Part shown: positions 1 to 7,885 of the stretch, piece by piece
Layout: each line of letters begins with the position of its first letter
How positions within the stretch are numbered: the first letter of the stretch is position 1
From: an uncultured Flavobacteriaceae bacterium
Lineage (GTDB): Bacteria > Bacteroidota > Bacteroidia > Flavobacteriales > Flavobacteriaceae
Assembly (NCBI GenBank): GCA_938018045.1
Contig: CALIIP010000087.1
Coordinates: 1-23,360, forward strand
Direction: 5' to 3'
DNA: 23,360 nucleotides
The notes under the pieces: generated by a model
Database searches by the model: none
Told to the model about the DNA's origin: nothing
The model's input: the letters and a program-made list of their open reading frames with translations, nothing else
Position numbers and translations under genes: made by a program

Positions 1-836
1 TTTTTAGCAGCATTTGCATTTATTTCAGCACAAACCGTAATACAACCAGCAATATTTCCAGCTTTTGGTTGTGCTCCACTCATTCCTCCAAGTCCAGAAG
101 TAAGAAATATTTTTCCGGCTGGAGTTTCATCAGTATTTAAAATTTTGCGGAAAGCATTCATTAATGTTATGGTTGTTCCATGAACAATTCCTTGCGGACC
201 AATATACATGAATGATCCTGCGGTCATTTGACCATATTGTGATACTCCAAGAGCATTAAATTTCTCCCAATCATCTGGTTTTGAATAGTTTGGAATCACC
301 ATTCCGTTTGTTACAACAACTCTTGGCGCATCTTTTGAAGAAGGAAATAATCCCATAGGATGACCAGAATACATGTGCAATGTTTGCTCGTCTGTTATGT
401 TTGCTAAATATTGCATTGTAACTATATACTGTGCCCAATTTTGGAATACAGCTCCGTTTCCACCGTAAGTTATTAACTCTTCTGGATGTTGAGCAACTGC
501 TGGATCTAAGTTGTTTTGAATCATTAACATGATGGCCGCAGCTTGAGATGATTTTGCTGGATATTCTGAAATCGGACGTGCATAAAACTCATAACTTGGT
601 TTGAATCGGTACATGTAAATACGTCCAAAATCTTGTAATTCTTGTACAAATTCTTTTGCCAATTCTTGATGCCAATGTTTAGGAAAATAACGCAAAGCAT
701 TGCGAATCGCCAATTCTTTTTCTTCGATTGATAAAATATCTTTTCGCTTTGGCGCTCTATTAGCATTCTTTGGATATTCCTTTTTTGAAGGTAAATCTGA
801 AGGTATTCCTTGTAATATTTGGTCTTTGAATGTCAT
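1..836 (-). CDS. hutU: Urocanate hydratase (urocanase), 3' part missing
   Basis: Catalyses the second step of histidine degradation in the cytoplasm, hydrating urocanate to imidazolonepropionate with a tightly bound NAD+. I translated the open frame from the ATG at 836 to the window edge: about 278 residues with no stop. It contains the urocanase segment YGGNGAVFQNWAQY near residue 118, a YSGHPMGLFPS segment, and the glycine-rich NAD-binding stretch SGLGGMSGAQPKAG near the cut end. Full-length urocanases are about 550-670 residues, so roughly half is absent because of the window edge, not a mutation. The ATG follows the hutH stop after one base (TAATATG), so the two genes are almost certainly co-transcribed and perhaps translationally coupled. 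Identity is very secure. Confidence 0.95.
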   Translation of the reverse strand, partial: MTFKDQILQGIPSDLPSKKEYPKNANRAPKRKDILSIEEKELAIRNALRYFPKHWHQELAKEFVQELQDFGRIYMYRFKPSYEFYARPISEYPAKSSQAAAIMLMIQNNLDPAVAQHPEELITYGGNGAVFQNWAQYIVTMQYLANITDEQTLHMYSGHPMGLFPSSKDAPRVVVTNGMVIPNYSKPDDWEKFNALGVSQYGQMTAGSFMYIGPQGIVHGTTITLMNAFRKILNTDETPAGKIFLTSGLGGMSGAQPKAGNIAGCITVCAEINANAAK

Positions 837-837
837 A

Positions 838-2328
838 TTATTTTACAATAAAAGATCGGTTTTTAACAAGTTCAATCATATTATTTATATCGTCTTTTAA
901 AATTCTATCATCTTCTAATTTTGCGACTTTACTTCTGATAATTTTAAAATTTTCTACAACAATTTTAGAAAAACTATTTGGTCTTCTAAATTCTATTGCT
1001 TGAGCAGCATACATTAATTCTATAGCTAATATTTTTTCAATATTTCCTAATATTTGATTGAATTGTCGTCCAGAAATACTTCCCATTGAAACATGATCTT
1101 CTTGTCCTAAAGAAGTCGGAATACTATCAGCTGAAGGAGGGAAGCAAAGCGATTTGTTTTCTGTAACCAACGCAGCGGTTGTGTATTGCGGAATCATAAA
1201 CCCTGAATTTAATCCGCCACTTGCTGTAAGTAAACGTGGTAATCCGTATTTTCCTTCTATCAATAAATAACATCTACGATCAGAAATGTTTCCTAATTCT
1301 GATGCTGCAATTGAATTATAATCAAGCGCAATTGCCAATGGTTGTCCGTGAAAATTTCCTCCAGAAATTGCAACTGTATCACTCAATACAATTGGATTGT
1401 CGGTAACTGAATTCATTTCTATTGTCGTCAATTTTTTTAAGTGATAATATGCGTTTCTAGATGCTCCATGTACTTGAGGAATACATCTCATCGAATACGG
1501 ATCTTGAACACGAGCACAATCTATATGAGACTTAATATTTTTTGAACTATCGAATAGCATGCGCATTCGCTTTGCTACCTTTTTAGTTCCTTTAAATGGT
1601 CTAATTTTATGTAATTCTTTTTTGAAAGGTGATTCACTTCCTTGATAACCCTCAATACTCATAGCGCCAGCAACATCTGCTAAATCTAATAAATATTTCA
1701 TCTTATCAAGACCAATTATTGCGTGCGCTAAAATAAATTGTGTTCCATTTATTAGTGCTAAGCCTTCTTTTGCTTGCAATTGTATTGGCTTTAAATTATG
1801 TTTTTTTAAGATGTCTTTTGCAGGAATAATTTCTTTTTCGTTCCAAAATTCTCCTTCACCTAATAGCGGTAGAAAAAGATGTGATAAGGGTGCTAAATCT
1901 CCAGAAGCACCAACAGAACCTTGTTCTGGAACAACAGGAACTAAATCGTTTTCGATGAAATATAAAATACGTTCAATAACCTCTAATCTAATACCAGAAA
2001 ATCCTTGGCATAAAGCATGTACTTTACAAATCAGCATGATCTTAGAAAACTCCTTGTCAATAGGATTTCCAACACCAACAGCATGTGTTATAAGTAAGTT
2101 TTCTTGAAGTTTACTAGTTTCTTTAGGTGATATTTGAACGTCACACAATGGTCCAAAACCAGTATTAATACCATAAACCGCTTTGTCTGAACTTGCTATT
2201 TTTTCAACTTTTGTTCTACAATCATTTACTTTAGAAATGGCTTCTTCAGTTAAAACTGCTTTTAATTCTCCTTTAGAAATAGCAATAACTTTATTAACAG
2301 TAAGTTTATCAATTCCGTATTTAAACAT
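838..2328 (-). CDS. hutH: Histidine ammonia-lyase
   Basis: First enzyme of histidine catabolism: removes ammonia from L-histidine to give trans-urocanate in the cytoplasm. The 496-residue product has the usual family length (about 500). The Ala-Ser-Gly triad that cyclises into the MIO electrophile is at residues 141-143 in GSVGASGDLAPLSH. Other expected segments are YGINTGFG (Tyr52), the TH at 81-82, QDPYSMRC and SVTDNP. It is the first gene of a hut unit, with hutU one base downstream. A well-formed Bacteroidota promoter lies directly upstream, separating it from the photolyase operon transcribed in the same direction. Other hut genes (hutI and a formiminoglutamate hydrolase) are not in the window. 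Confidence 0.97.
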   Translation of the reverse strand: MFKYGIDKLTVNKVIAISKGELKAVLTEEAISKVNDCRTKVEKIASSDKAVYGINTGFGPLCDVQISPKETSKLQENLLITHAVGVGNPIDKEFSKIMLICKVHALCQGFSGIRLEVIERILYFIENDLVPVVPEQGSVGASGDLAPLSHLFLPLLGEGEFWNEKEIIPAKDILKKHNLKPIQLQAKEGLALINGTQFILAHAIIGLDKMKYLLDLADVAGAMSIEGYQGSESPFKKELHKIRPFKGTKKVAKRMRMLFDSSKNIKSHIDCARVQDPYSMRCIPQVHGASRNAYYHLKKLTTIEMNSVTDNPIVLSDTVAISGGNFHGQPLAIALDYNSIAASELGNISDRRCYLLIEGKYGLPRLLTASGGLNSGFMIPQYTTAALVTENKSLCFPPSADSIPTSLGQEDHVSMGSISGRQFNQILGNIEKILAIELMYAAQAIEFRRPNSFSKIVVENFKIIRSKVAKLEDDRILKDDINNMIELVKNRSFIVK

Positions 2329-2329
2329 C

Positions 2330-2353
2330 TAACTTTGATTTTTCACAAAGTTA
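2330..2353. repeat. 8-bp inverted repeat overlapping the hutH -7 element
   Basis: TAACTTTG (2330-2337) and its exact reverse complement CAAAGTTA (2346-2353) flank an 8-base spacer. The right arm is the hutH -7 element itself, and the left arm lies between the predicted start site and the ATG. The placement would suit a repressor site or a 5' RNA hairpin controlling hut expression. Because the window is AT-rich and the arm equals a common promoter word, chance cannot be excluded. Confidence 0.4.
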
Positions 2354-2376
2354 CTTTTATTTTTGATGGTTAGCAA
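2346..2376 (-). promoter_or_regulatory. Promoter of hutHU
   Basis: On the minus strand a TTG (2376-2374) is followed after 20 bp by TAACTTTG (2353-2346). This matches the Bacteroidota primary sigma-factor consensus (TTG at -33, TAnnTTTG at -7) exactly. Transcription would start near 2340, giving a leader of only about a dozen bases before the hutH ATG at 2328. The 109-bp gap behind the photolyase gene is consistent with an independent promoter. Assigned by pattern only. Confidence 0.65.
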
Positions 2377-2437
2377 GTGAACTTAAATCATGTTTTTTGA
2401 TCTTAAAACATATTCTTTCACCTTGTTTAAGTCAAAA

Positions 2438-3739
2438 TTATTTTAAGGCCTCTTTATACGTTTTTAGACAACGTTCTCTGGCTAATTTATGTTCCACAAT
2501 TGGAGTAGGATACGTAAGTTCTTGAAAGTCTGGAACCCATTTTTGAATATACTTTAAATCTTTATCAAATTTCTGAATTTGAGTTGTTGGGTTAAAAATT
2601 CGAAAATAAGGTGAAGCGTCAACTCCTGTTCCTGCAACCCATTGCCAGTTTCCAATATTCGATGATTGCTCATAATCGTGTAATTTTTCTGCAAAATATG
2701 CTTCTCCCCATCTCCAGTCAATCAATAAATGCTTACATAGAAAACTGCCAACTAGCATTCTAACTCTATTGTGCATAAAACCAGTTTGGTTTAACTCTCT
2801 CATGCCAGCATCTACTAATGGATAGCCAGTTTCTCCTTTGCACCATGCTTCAAATTCTTTTTCATTATTTCTCCACAGAATTCTATCATACTGAGGTTTA
2901 AAACTGTCTTTTGTTGTATGTGGGAAATGCCATAATATTTGCATAAAAAATTCACGCCAAATCAATTCTTTTAAGAAAGTGATATTATTGCTTTTTGAGG
3001 CCATTTCTGCCATTTTCCGAACACTTACTGTTCCGAACCTTAAATGAGTTCCTAATTTTGAAGTACTATTTTTTGCTGGAAAATTTCTTGTTTCTTCGTA
3101 TTCGTTTATCAGTTTTGTAGAAATCGTGTATGATTCAACTTTTATAGATGATTTTGTAAAACCAATTTCATCCAAGGATAAAAATTGATGAGATCCATTT
3201 TTGATAAAATTTTGTGTCTTTTCTTCCGATGGGAAAAATTGAATTCCTTTAAATTGAAATGCTTCAAGCCATTTTCTTGAATATGGCGTGTACACTTTGT
3301 ATGGTGTCCCATCATTTTTTACAATTTCATTTCGTTCAAAAATCACTTGGTCTTTGAAGGTTTTAAGTCGGATGTTTTTTTCTGCTAAAAAGTCTTTAAT
3401 TTCTAAATCTCTTTTAATTGCGTAAGGTTCATAATCGTGATTTGTAAAAACTGTTTCAACTGTGTATTTTTCTATAATTTCTTTATAGATTTCAATTGGT
3501 TTTCCATAAAAAACAGCTAAACTACTATCAACTTTTAAAAGCTGATTGTTTATATTTTCTAATTCTTGTTGGATAAAAGTAACACGTGCATCATCATTTT
3601 TTAGTTTGTGTAAAATATCTTTATCAAAAATAAAAATCGGTAGTACTTTTTCACCAGAATTTAATGCATGAAACAATCCGCAATTATCTTCTAAACGTAA
3701 GTCTCTTCGAAACCAAAAAATGTTAATTTTTTCAGTCAT
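2438..3739 (-). CDS. phr: Class I CPD deoxyribodipyrimidine photolyase
   Basis: Flavoenzyme that splits UV-induced cyclobutane pyrimidine dimers using blue or near-UV light. With the start chosen here it is 433 residues. The N-terminal antenna domain begins INIFWFRRDLRLEDN. The FAD/catalytic domain has TSKLGTHLRFG (226-236), ELIWREF with substrate-contacting Glu258 and Trp261, the electron-transfer tryptophans Trp289, Trp342 and Trp365, the Asn361 that faces flavin N5, and the C-terminal NPTTQIQKFD block. All match E. coli PhrB landmarks (E274, W277, W306, W359, W382, N378). An upstream ATG at 3766 is possible. I prefer 3739 because it begins directly before the conserved domain, overlaps the preceding gene by only 8 bases and has a purine-rich GGGGAA upstream. 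Last gene of the ten-gene operon. The antenna cofactor cannot be told from sequence. Confidence 0.95.
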   Translation of the reverse strand: MTEKINIFWFRRDLRLEDNCGLFHALNSGEKVLPIFIFDKDILHKLKNDDARVTFIQQELENINNQLLKVDSSLAVFYGKPIEIYKEIIEKYTVETVFTNHDYEPYAIKRDLEIKDFLAEKNIRLKTFKDQVIFERNEIVKNDGTPYKVYTPYSRKWLEAFQFKGIQFFPSEEKTQNFIKNGSHQFLSLDEIGFTKSSIKVESYTISTKLINEYEETRNFPAKNSTSKLGTHLRFGTVSVRKMAEMASKSNNITFLKELIWREFFMQILWHFPHTTKDSFKPQYDRILWRNNEKEFEAWCKGETGYPLVDAGMRELNQTGFMHNRVRMLVGSFLCKHLLIDWRWGEAYFAEKLHDYEQSSNIGNWQWVAGTGVDASPYFRIFNPTTQIQKFDKDLKYIQKWVPDFQELTYPTPIVEHKLARERCLKTYKEALK

Positions 3740-4205
3740 TTGATTTGTATTCCCCAAAAAGTTCAATTAATTTTTTTTGTCTGTATTCAAAAATCTCTTC
3801 CAATTTTGGCTTTACTAAAAAAGGATGTACAAGTTGTCCTAAAATTCCCAAAGGGACTTTGTAATCAATAATATCTTCCATTTCTACTCCGCCATCAATT
3901 TCTTTGATGAAATGTTTATGATGCCATAAAGCATAGGGTCCAAAACGTTGCTCGTCTACAAAATATTCCTTGTCTTTAACATGCGTAATTTCTGTAACCC
4001 ATTTAGTTTTTATCCCAAGAATTGGCGTAACAATATATTGTATTATTTGTCCGGCAAACATTGGTTTTTCATCACCAGAAAGTATGTCGAAACTCATATA
4101 GTCAGGTGTAATTGTTTTCAAGTTTTTTGGGCTTGATAAAAACTCCCAAGCAGTTTCTAATGAAATTGGAAAGTTTTGTTTTCTATGGAATGTGTAAATT
4201 TTCAT
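3732..4205 (-). CDS. SRPBCC (START-like) ligand-binding protein
   Basis: 157-residue protein of the SRPBCC/Bet v1-like helix-grip superfamily. The start (FHRKQNFPISLETAWEFLSSPKNLKTITPDYMSF) is the typical first strand plus helix, and the C-terminal VHPFLVKPKLEEIFEYRQKKLIELF is the long closing helix. In between is a beta-rich segment with WHHKHFIKEIDGGVEMEDIIDYKVP. No signal peptide or membrane segment, so it is probably cytoplasmic. The superfamily binds hydrophobic ligands; the ligand is unknown here. It lies one base after tspO and overlaps the photolyase start by 8 bases. From memory, close relatives sit beside photolyase genes in many Bacteroidota and Proteobacteria, which suggests a role in the light-stress response, but the molecular function is unassigned. 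Confidence 0.8.
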   Translation of the reverse strand: MKIYTFHRKQNFPISLETAWEFLSSPKNLKTITPDYMSFDILSGDEKPMFAGQIIQYIVTPILGIKTKWVTEITHVKDKEYFVDEQRFGPYALWHHKHFIKEIDGGVEMEDIIDYKVPLGILGQLVHPFLVKPKLEEIFEYRQKKLIELFGEYKSND

Positions 4206-4206
4206 T

Positions 4207-4671
4207 TTAATTGTAAATTAGAATATAAAAGTTTAAAGATGTTGCAATAAATAGCCAAATCATATATGGCAGGATAAATATTGATTTTAATTTCATCTCT
4301 TTTCTGTAGTTAAAAAATAAATATGTTATTAAGATTGTAAGCGAAGAAATATTAATCATTCCTAAAAGGACTTCCTGCATATAGAAGAAAATTGGATTCC
4401 AAGCGACATTTAAAATCCATTGGATAGAAAATAATATGATAATTTTTTTGCGATCAACCTTATTTGTAATTAGATATGCCATATAAACTGCAAAGCATAT
4501 CATGATCAGCGTCCAAGCTGCTCCAAATACCCATCCTGGAGGAGTCCAAGGCGCTTTGTTTAGATTTTGATACCACATTGAAGTGACGCCGTTTCCTGTA
4601 AACAAACCACCAATGCCTAATGCGGTAAAGTTTAAAAAGAGAAATAAGATTGTTTTTTTTAAAATATCCAT
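4207..4671 (-). CDS. tspO: TspO/MBR (tryptophan-rich sensory) membrane protein
   Basis: Integral membrane protein of 154 residues, the normal TspO length, with five hydrophobic segments (about 5-25, 46-67, 77-97, 102-121 and 131-152). Family landmarks are WYQNLNKAPWTPPGWVFGAAWT (33-54; Trp42, Pro44, Pro45), QWILNVAWNPIFF (84-96) and LPYMIWLFIATSLNFYI (134-150). The family binds porphyrins and in bacteria has been tied to tetrapyrrole-dependent, light- or oxygen-linked and stress regulation. Its place in an operon with a photolyase and redox enzymes fits a job in handling photosensitising porphyrins, which is an inference. Stop and next start are separated by one base. Confidence 0.93.
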   Translation of the reverse strand: MDILKKTILFLFLNFTALGIGGLFTGNGVTSMWYQNLNKAPWTPPGWVFGAAWTLIMICFAVYMAYLITNKVDRKKIIILFSIQWILNVAWNPIFFYMQEVLLGMINISSLTILITYLFFNYRKEMKLKSIFILPYMIWLFIATSLNFYILIYN

Positions 4672-4700
4672 AAGATTTTTTCTAATTTTTATTTGGGAAA

Positions 4701-4868
4701 CTATTTTTTAAGCGCCTCTATTTTGTCTAAAACTTTTTGAGCTTCAGCATACTTTTCGTCGCTTTTTGCTCTATTAATTGATGAAAATTTATGCCATTCT
4801 TTCATGAGTTTCTCATATTTCTCTTGTAGTTTTTCTTCTTCTGATTTTTTCTTGAATAAGTTGAACAT
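4701..4868 (-). CDS. Lacal_2735-type small charged protein
   Basis: A 55-codon frame, found by reading the gap between tspO and the SDR gene. The product starts MFNLFKKKSEEEKLQEKYEK and is highly charged (Lys/Glu-rich), predicted as one or two amphipathic helices, with no membrane segment or Cys. It resembles the short Flavobacteriia family that databases call Lacal_2735, which I recognise from its MFNLFKKKS opening and the EKYEKLMKEWHK and EKYAEAQ blocks. Spacing (21 bp after the SDR, 29 bp before tspO, same strand) fits co-transcription. Function is unknown. The biased composition and position between real genes make it a convincing coding region despite its size. Confidence 0.85.
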   Translation of the reverse strand: MFNLFKKKSEEEKLQEKYEKLMKEWHKFSSINRAKSDEKYAEAQKVLDKIEALKK

Positions 4869-4889
4869 ATTTTTAAAATTTATTTTTTG

Positions 4890-5573
4890 TTATAATTTTA
4901 CTGTTACTATCCCAGCATCAATTGGAAACACTTGTCCAGAAATAGCGGAAGATTTATTAGAGAGTAAATATTCGGCTAAATGCGCAACTTCTGTTGGTTC
5001 AAGATACTTTTTGTAAGGATGCCTGTTTTTGATATTTTCAATCATTTTATCATTTCGCAATAATTTTTCTGCCAAAGTTGTGTTTGTTACTGTTGGTGCA
5101 ATTGCATTAAAGCGAATTTTTGTTGCAAACTCCGCAGCCAATGACATCGTTAAGCCTTCAACTGCCGATTTGCTTGCCGCAATACTTGCATGAAAAGGCA
5201 TTCCCATTTTAGAAGCGACAGTGCTAAATAGTACTACAGATGCTGAATCACTTGATTGTAAGTTTTTTAAATAAAATTGGATGACTCTAACTGCTCCAAG
5301 AACATTTATCTTAAAATCTTGCCTAAAATCATCTAAACTTAGTCTAGAAATTGGCTTTAAATTGATGCTTCCAGGACAGTAAACGATTCCGTCAAGAGAA
5401 TCAATAATTGGCAATTCATCTTCGGTTACATCTAAACTGTAATTGGTTAAATTTTGGTGTGATAGTTCGGGTTTAGTTCGACTAATATTTATAATTTTAT
5501 GATTGTCAACTAATATTTTTAAAAGTGCATTCCCAATACCTTTACTACTGCCGATTATTAAAATAGTTTTCAT
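4890..5573 (-). CDS. Short-chain dehydrogenase/reductase family protein lacking the catalytic Tyr
   Basis: 227-residue single-domain Rossmann protein. The nucleotide-binding motif is GSSKGIG (8-14), Asp48 follows the second strand, KIN (88-90) supplies the structural Asn, and FST (116-118) gives the usual active-site Ser117. In classical SDRs the next motif is YxxxK. Here the aligned stretch is SIAASK, so Ile131 (codon ATT, checked on the strand) replaces Tyr and only Lys135 remains. The NNAG motif is also altered to YCPG (65-68). It may therefore bind NAD(P) without classical carbonyl reduction, or use another proton donor. I recall photolyase-linked SDRs with a similar HASIAxxK segment, so this may be a conserved subfamily rather than decay. 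Start and preceding stop overlap in ATGA. Confidence 0.85.
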   Translation of the reverse strand: MKTILIIGSSKGIGNALLKILVDNHKIINISRTKPELSHQNLTNYSLDVTEDELPIIDSLDGIVYCPGSINLKPISRLSLDDFRQDFKINVLGAVRVIQFYLKNLQSSDSASVVLFSTVASKMGMPFHASIAASKSAVEGLTMSLAAEFATKIRFNAIAPTVTNTTLAEKLLRNDKMIENIKNRHPYKKYLEPTEVAHLAEYLLSNKSSAISGQVFPIDAGIVTVKL

Positions 5574-5836
5574 CTTTTACTAATTTTATTATTATTTATA
5601 CTTCGTTGTCTACTGCATTTAAACCTTCCTTTTTCAAATACTCTCTTATTTTGATGCTTTGTTGCTCTACCTTGAACTCTTGCTCTCCACAATCTAAAAC
5701 TTGAAGGTTTTAATTCTCTTCGCATTAATTCAATTACTTCTTGCTCTTTAAGGTCAAATTGAAACTTAATTGAATCAAATGTGGTTCGGTCTTCCCAAGC
5801 CATTTCAATTATTCTATCTATTTCTATGAGTGTCAT
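5570..5836 (-). CDS. TIGR03643 family (DUF2805) protein
   Basis: Small basic protein of 88 residues. The recognisable family core is EIDRIIEMAWEDRTTFDSIK, followed by FDLKEQEVIELMRRELKPSSFRLWRARVQGRATKH. The first part has the shape of a helix-turn-helix (DRTTFDSIKFQFDLKEQEVIELMR), so nucleic-acid binding is conceivable but unproven. The C-terminal tail from about residue 66 is Lys/Arg/Asn-rich and variable. Members of this uncharacterised family are often found next to photolyase or cryptochrome genes. The gene is one base after the DUF2867 gene and overlaps the SDR gene by four bases, so it is translated within the operon. Confidence 0.85.
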   Translation of the reverse strand: MTLIEIDRIIEMAWEDRTTFDSIKFQFDLKEQEVIELMRRELKPSSFRLWRARVQGRATKHQNKRVFEKGRFKCSRQRSINNNKISKR

Positions 5837-5837
5837 T

Positions 5838-7256
5838 TTATTTTTTTACTAATGAATTAATCATTCCCTTAAAAACAAAAGAATGGAATGGTAATACAGC
5901 ATACCAATATGCTCTTCCCCAAAGACCCTTTGGTCTAAAAACTGCTCTTTGATATAACTTGTCTTTTACAATTTTGAATTCTAGCCATGCTTCTCCAGGC
6001 AATTTCATTTCAGCATATAAAAGCAATCGTTTTTGTTTTTTATCAGCAAGTAAAACTCTCCAAAAATCTAATGCGTCTCCAGATTCAAGGTGTTTGTCAT
6101 GTGTTCTACCCCTTCTTAAACCTACACCTCCAAAAAGTTTATCTACATATCCTCTAATTCTCCATAGCCAATTAAAACTATACCAACCATTTTTTCCGCC
6201 TATAGACCAAATTTTATCCATAGTAAAACTTTCATCCGTAATTTCTCTAAACCGAACATCTTTATAACATCCAAATTGAGGTATTTGAATATGATCACTA
6301 AGTTGGTCTTGAAAAACGCCACTAATTACTGCGTCTTTCCAACTTGAGACTACGGCATTTTGTTCGATTTTTTGAAATGCTAAACTGACAGACTCTTTAT
6401 AAGAAATAGGCTCTATATCTAAAAGAGAGTTGATATTACTTGGTTTTGCAATAACTTCAACTTTCATACTATCTACAAGAGCTTGTGCTAAACTAAATGA
6501 AGTCGAAGTGACAAAATACAACCAATAGGATGATAGTTTTGGTGTTAGGATAGGTAATGTTAAAATGTATCTTTTTAACTCCCTTACTTCTCCAAACTGT
6601 AAAATCATTTCTTTATATGTTAGTATTTCTGGGCCACATATATCAAACGATTTATTATAAAGTTGTTCGTTACCAACTGCTCGTTCTAAAAAGGTTAAAA
6701 CATCTCTAACTGCAATAGGTTGTGTTTTTGTTTTTAGCCAACTTGGAGTAACCATTACAGGTAATTTTTCTACGATATCTCTAATTATTTCAAATGATGC
6801 GCTACCGCTACCAACTATAATTCCTGCTCTAAAAACTGTTGTTGAGTATTTTTTTGACTGTAGTATGTTTTCTACATCCAATCTAGATTGCAAGTGTTTT
6901 GATAACGAATTATCGTTTACAATTCCGCTTAAATAAATAACTTGCTTACAATTGGTTTCTGTAATTAATTTTTTAAAGTTTAATGCACAATTTTTCTCTA
7001 ATTCATTGAAATTATTTGCGCTAGTAGACATTGAGTGTATTAAATAATATGCAGCATCTATATCTTCTGGAAGCACGACATCTTTTGTGTTTAGAAAGTC
7101 AATCTTTATAAATTCAATATTATTTTCATGTTCAATTTCATCAGGAATTCTATTTAAATCACGCACACAGCATATTAATTGGTGTCCGTCTTTTAATAAC
7201 TTCAAAACCAATCTTTTCGCAATATATCCTGTAGTTCCTGTGATTAAGATTTTCAT
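5838..7256 (-). CDS. NAD(P)-binding SDR-DUF2867 fusion protein
   Basis: 472-residue two-domain protein. Residues 1 to about 290 form an atypical/extended SDR domain of the NAD(P)H-binding type, opening KILITGTTGYIAKRLVLKLL (GxxGxxA motif), with YYLIHSMS after the fourth strand and VFRAGIIVGSGSASFEIIRD at mid-domain. Residues from about 320 to 472 form the DUF2867 module with GVGLRRGR, DFWRVLLAD, EAWLEFKI and FRPKGLWGRAYWYAVLPFH, which is probably a START-like fold. The pairing is standard for this family and its substrate is unknown. A role in quinone or lipid redox chemistry is plausible but inferred. Two bases separate it from the flavin reductase gene and one base from the next gene. Confidence 0.85.
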   Translation of the reverse strand: MKILITGTTGYIAKRLVLKLLKDGHQLICCVRDLNRIPDEIEHENNIEFIKIDFLNTKDVVLPEDIDAAYYLIHSMSTSANNFNELEKNCALNFKKLITETNCKQVIYLSGIVNDNSLSKHLQSRLDVENILQSKKYSTTVFRAGIIVGSGSASFEIIRDIVEKLPVMVTPSWLKTKTQPIAVRDVLTFLERAVGNEQLYNKSFDICGPEILTYKEMILQFGEVRELKRYILTLPILTPKLSSYWLYFVTSTSFSLAQALVDSMKVEVIAKPSNINSLLDIEPISYKESVSLAFQKIEQNAVVSSWKDAVISGVFQDQLSDHIQIPQFGCYKDVRFREITDESFTMDKIWSIGGKNGWYSFNWLWRIRGYVDKLFGGVGLRRGRTHDKHLESGDALDFWRVLLADKKQKRLLLYAEMKLPGEAWLEFKIVKDKLYQRAVFRPKGLWGRAYWYAVLPFHSFVFKGMINSLVKK

Positions 7257-7258
7257 CT

Positions 7259-7885
7259 TTATAAATTATTTTTTTTTGGTCTTTGATAAGTTTGACGTGT
7301 TTCTAACTTCGGAATCGCATAGCCATCCAATCCATTAATAGCAGCAATATTTCCTTTTGATAGGTCTATAAATCCATCTTTTTGTATTAAATCACCATCG
7401 ATATTTACTGATTGAATTTCACCAACAATCATAAGTACATCATTTGCTTTGATATAATATTCTTCAAGATATTTCATAGCAATTTTTATAGGAGATTGCT
7501 TTACAAAAGGCGCTTTAAAATCCTTTAAATAATTCGATTCTAAGTCTGTGACATCAAATTCGGAAATTTCTGAATCGTATTTTGCTGACGTATGATGAGC
7601 ATCTTCAATGAAACTTTTGGCAATATGATTGATGGTATAAAAACCAGTTTCTTTGATGTTCTTGTAGGTATCTCTGGGAACTGTTGTTGGGCGTAAAATA
7701 AAACCTAAAACTGGCGGACTTGAGCCTAAATGAACCACAGAACTAAATATAGCTACATTTTCTTTTCCCTCTTTTGAAAGTGTACCAATAAGATTTGCAG
7801 ATTTATATCCAGACAAGCTATTAACTAAGTTAATCTTGTATAAATGCTCAAATTCTTGTATGTCTTTATTGGTAAAAAAAGCCAT
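7259..7885 (-). CDS. Flavin reductase-like FMN-binding protein
   Basis: 208 residues. Resembles the flavin reductase-like (split-barrel) domain family that binds FMN and reduces flavin or small substrates with NAD(P)H. Seen here are the start of the barrel SANLIGTLSKEGKENVAIFSSVVHLGSSPPVLGFIL (29-64), the RPTTVPRDTYKNIKETGFYTINHI segment that usually contacts flavin, and IVGEIQSVNIDGDLI in the late barrel. No signal peptide, so cytoplasmic. The ATG directly abuts the stop of the ABC1 kinase gene (TAAATG). A supply of reduced flavin could serve other operon members, but photolyase carries its own FAD, so that link is speculative. Confidence 0.85.
   Translation of the reverse strand: MAFFTNKDIQEFEHLYKINLVNSLSGYKSANLIGTLSKEGKENVAIFSSVVHLGSSPPVLGFILRPTTVPRDTYKNIKETGFYTINHIAKSFIEDAHHTSAKYDSEISEFDVTDLESNYLKDFKAPFVKQSPIKIAMKYLEEYYIKANDVLMIVGEIQSVNIDGDLIQKDGFIDLSKGNIAAINGLDGYAIPKLETRQTYQRPKKNNL

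Noticed and set aside
1811..2107. Open frames antisense to hutH and similar ones inside other genes
   Set aside because: They lie opposite strongly conserved enzymes, show no domain or composition of their own, and have no promoter or upstream signal.
2390..2411. Weak hairpin ATGTTTT/AAAACAT after the photolyase gene considered as the operon terminator
   Set aside because: Only 7 AT-rich base pairs with an 8-base loop and no clear T run on the minus strand; not strong enough to call.
3740..3766. Upstream ATG extending the photolyase by nine residues
   Set aside because: The extra residues are not part of the conserved N-terminus and would increase overlap with the SRPBCC gene from 8 to 35 bases; the ATG at 3739 has a better upstream purine run.
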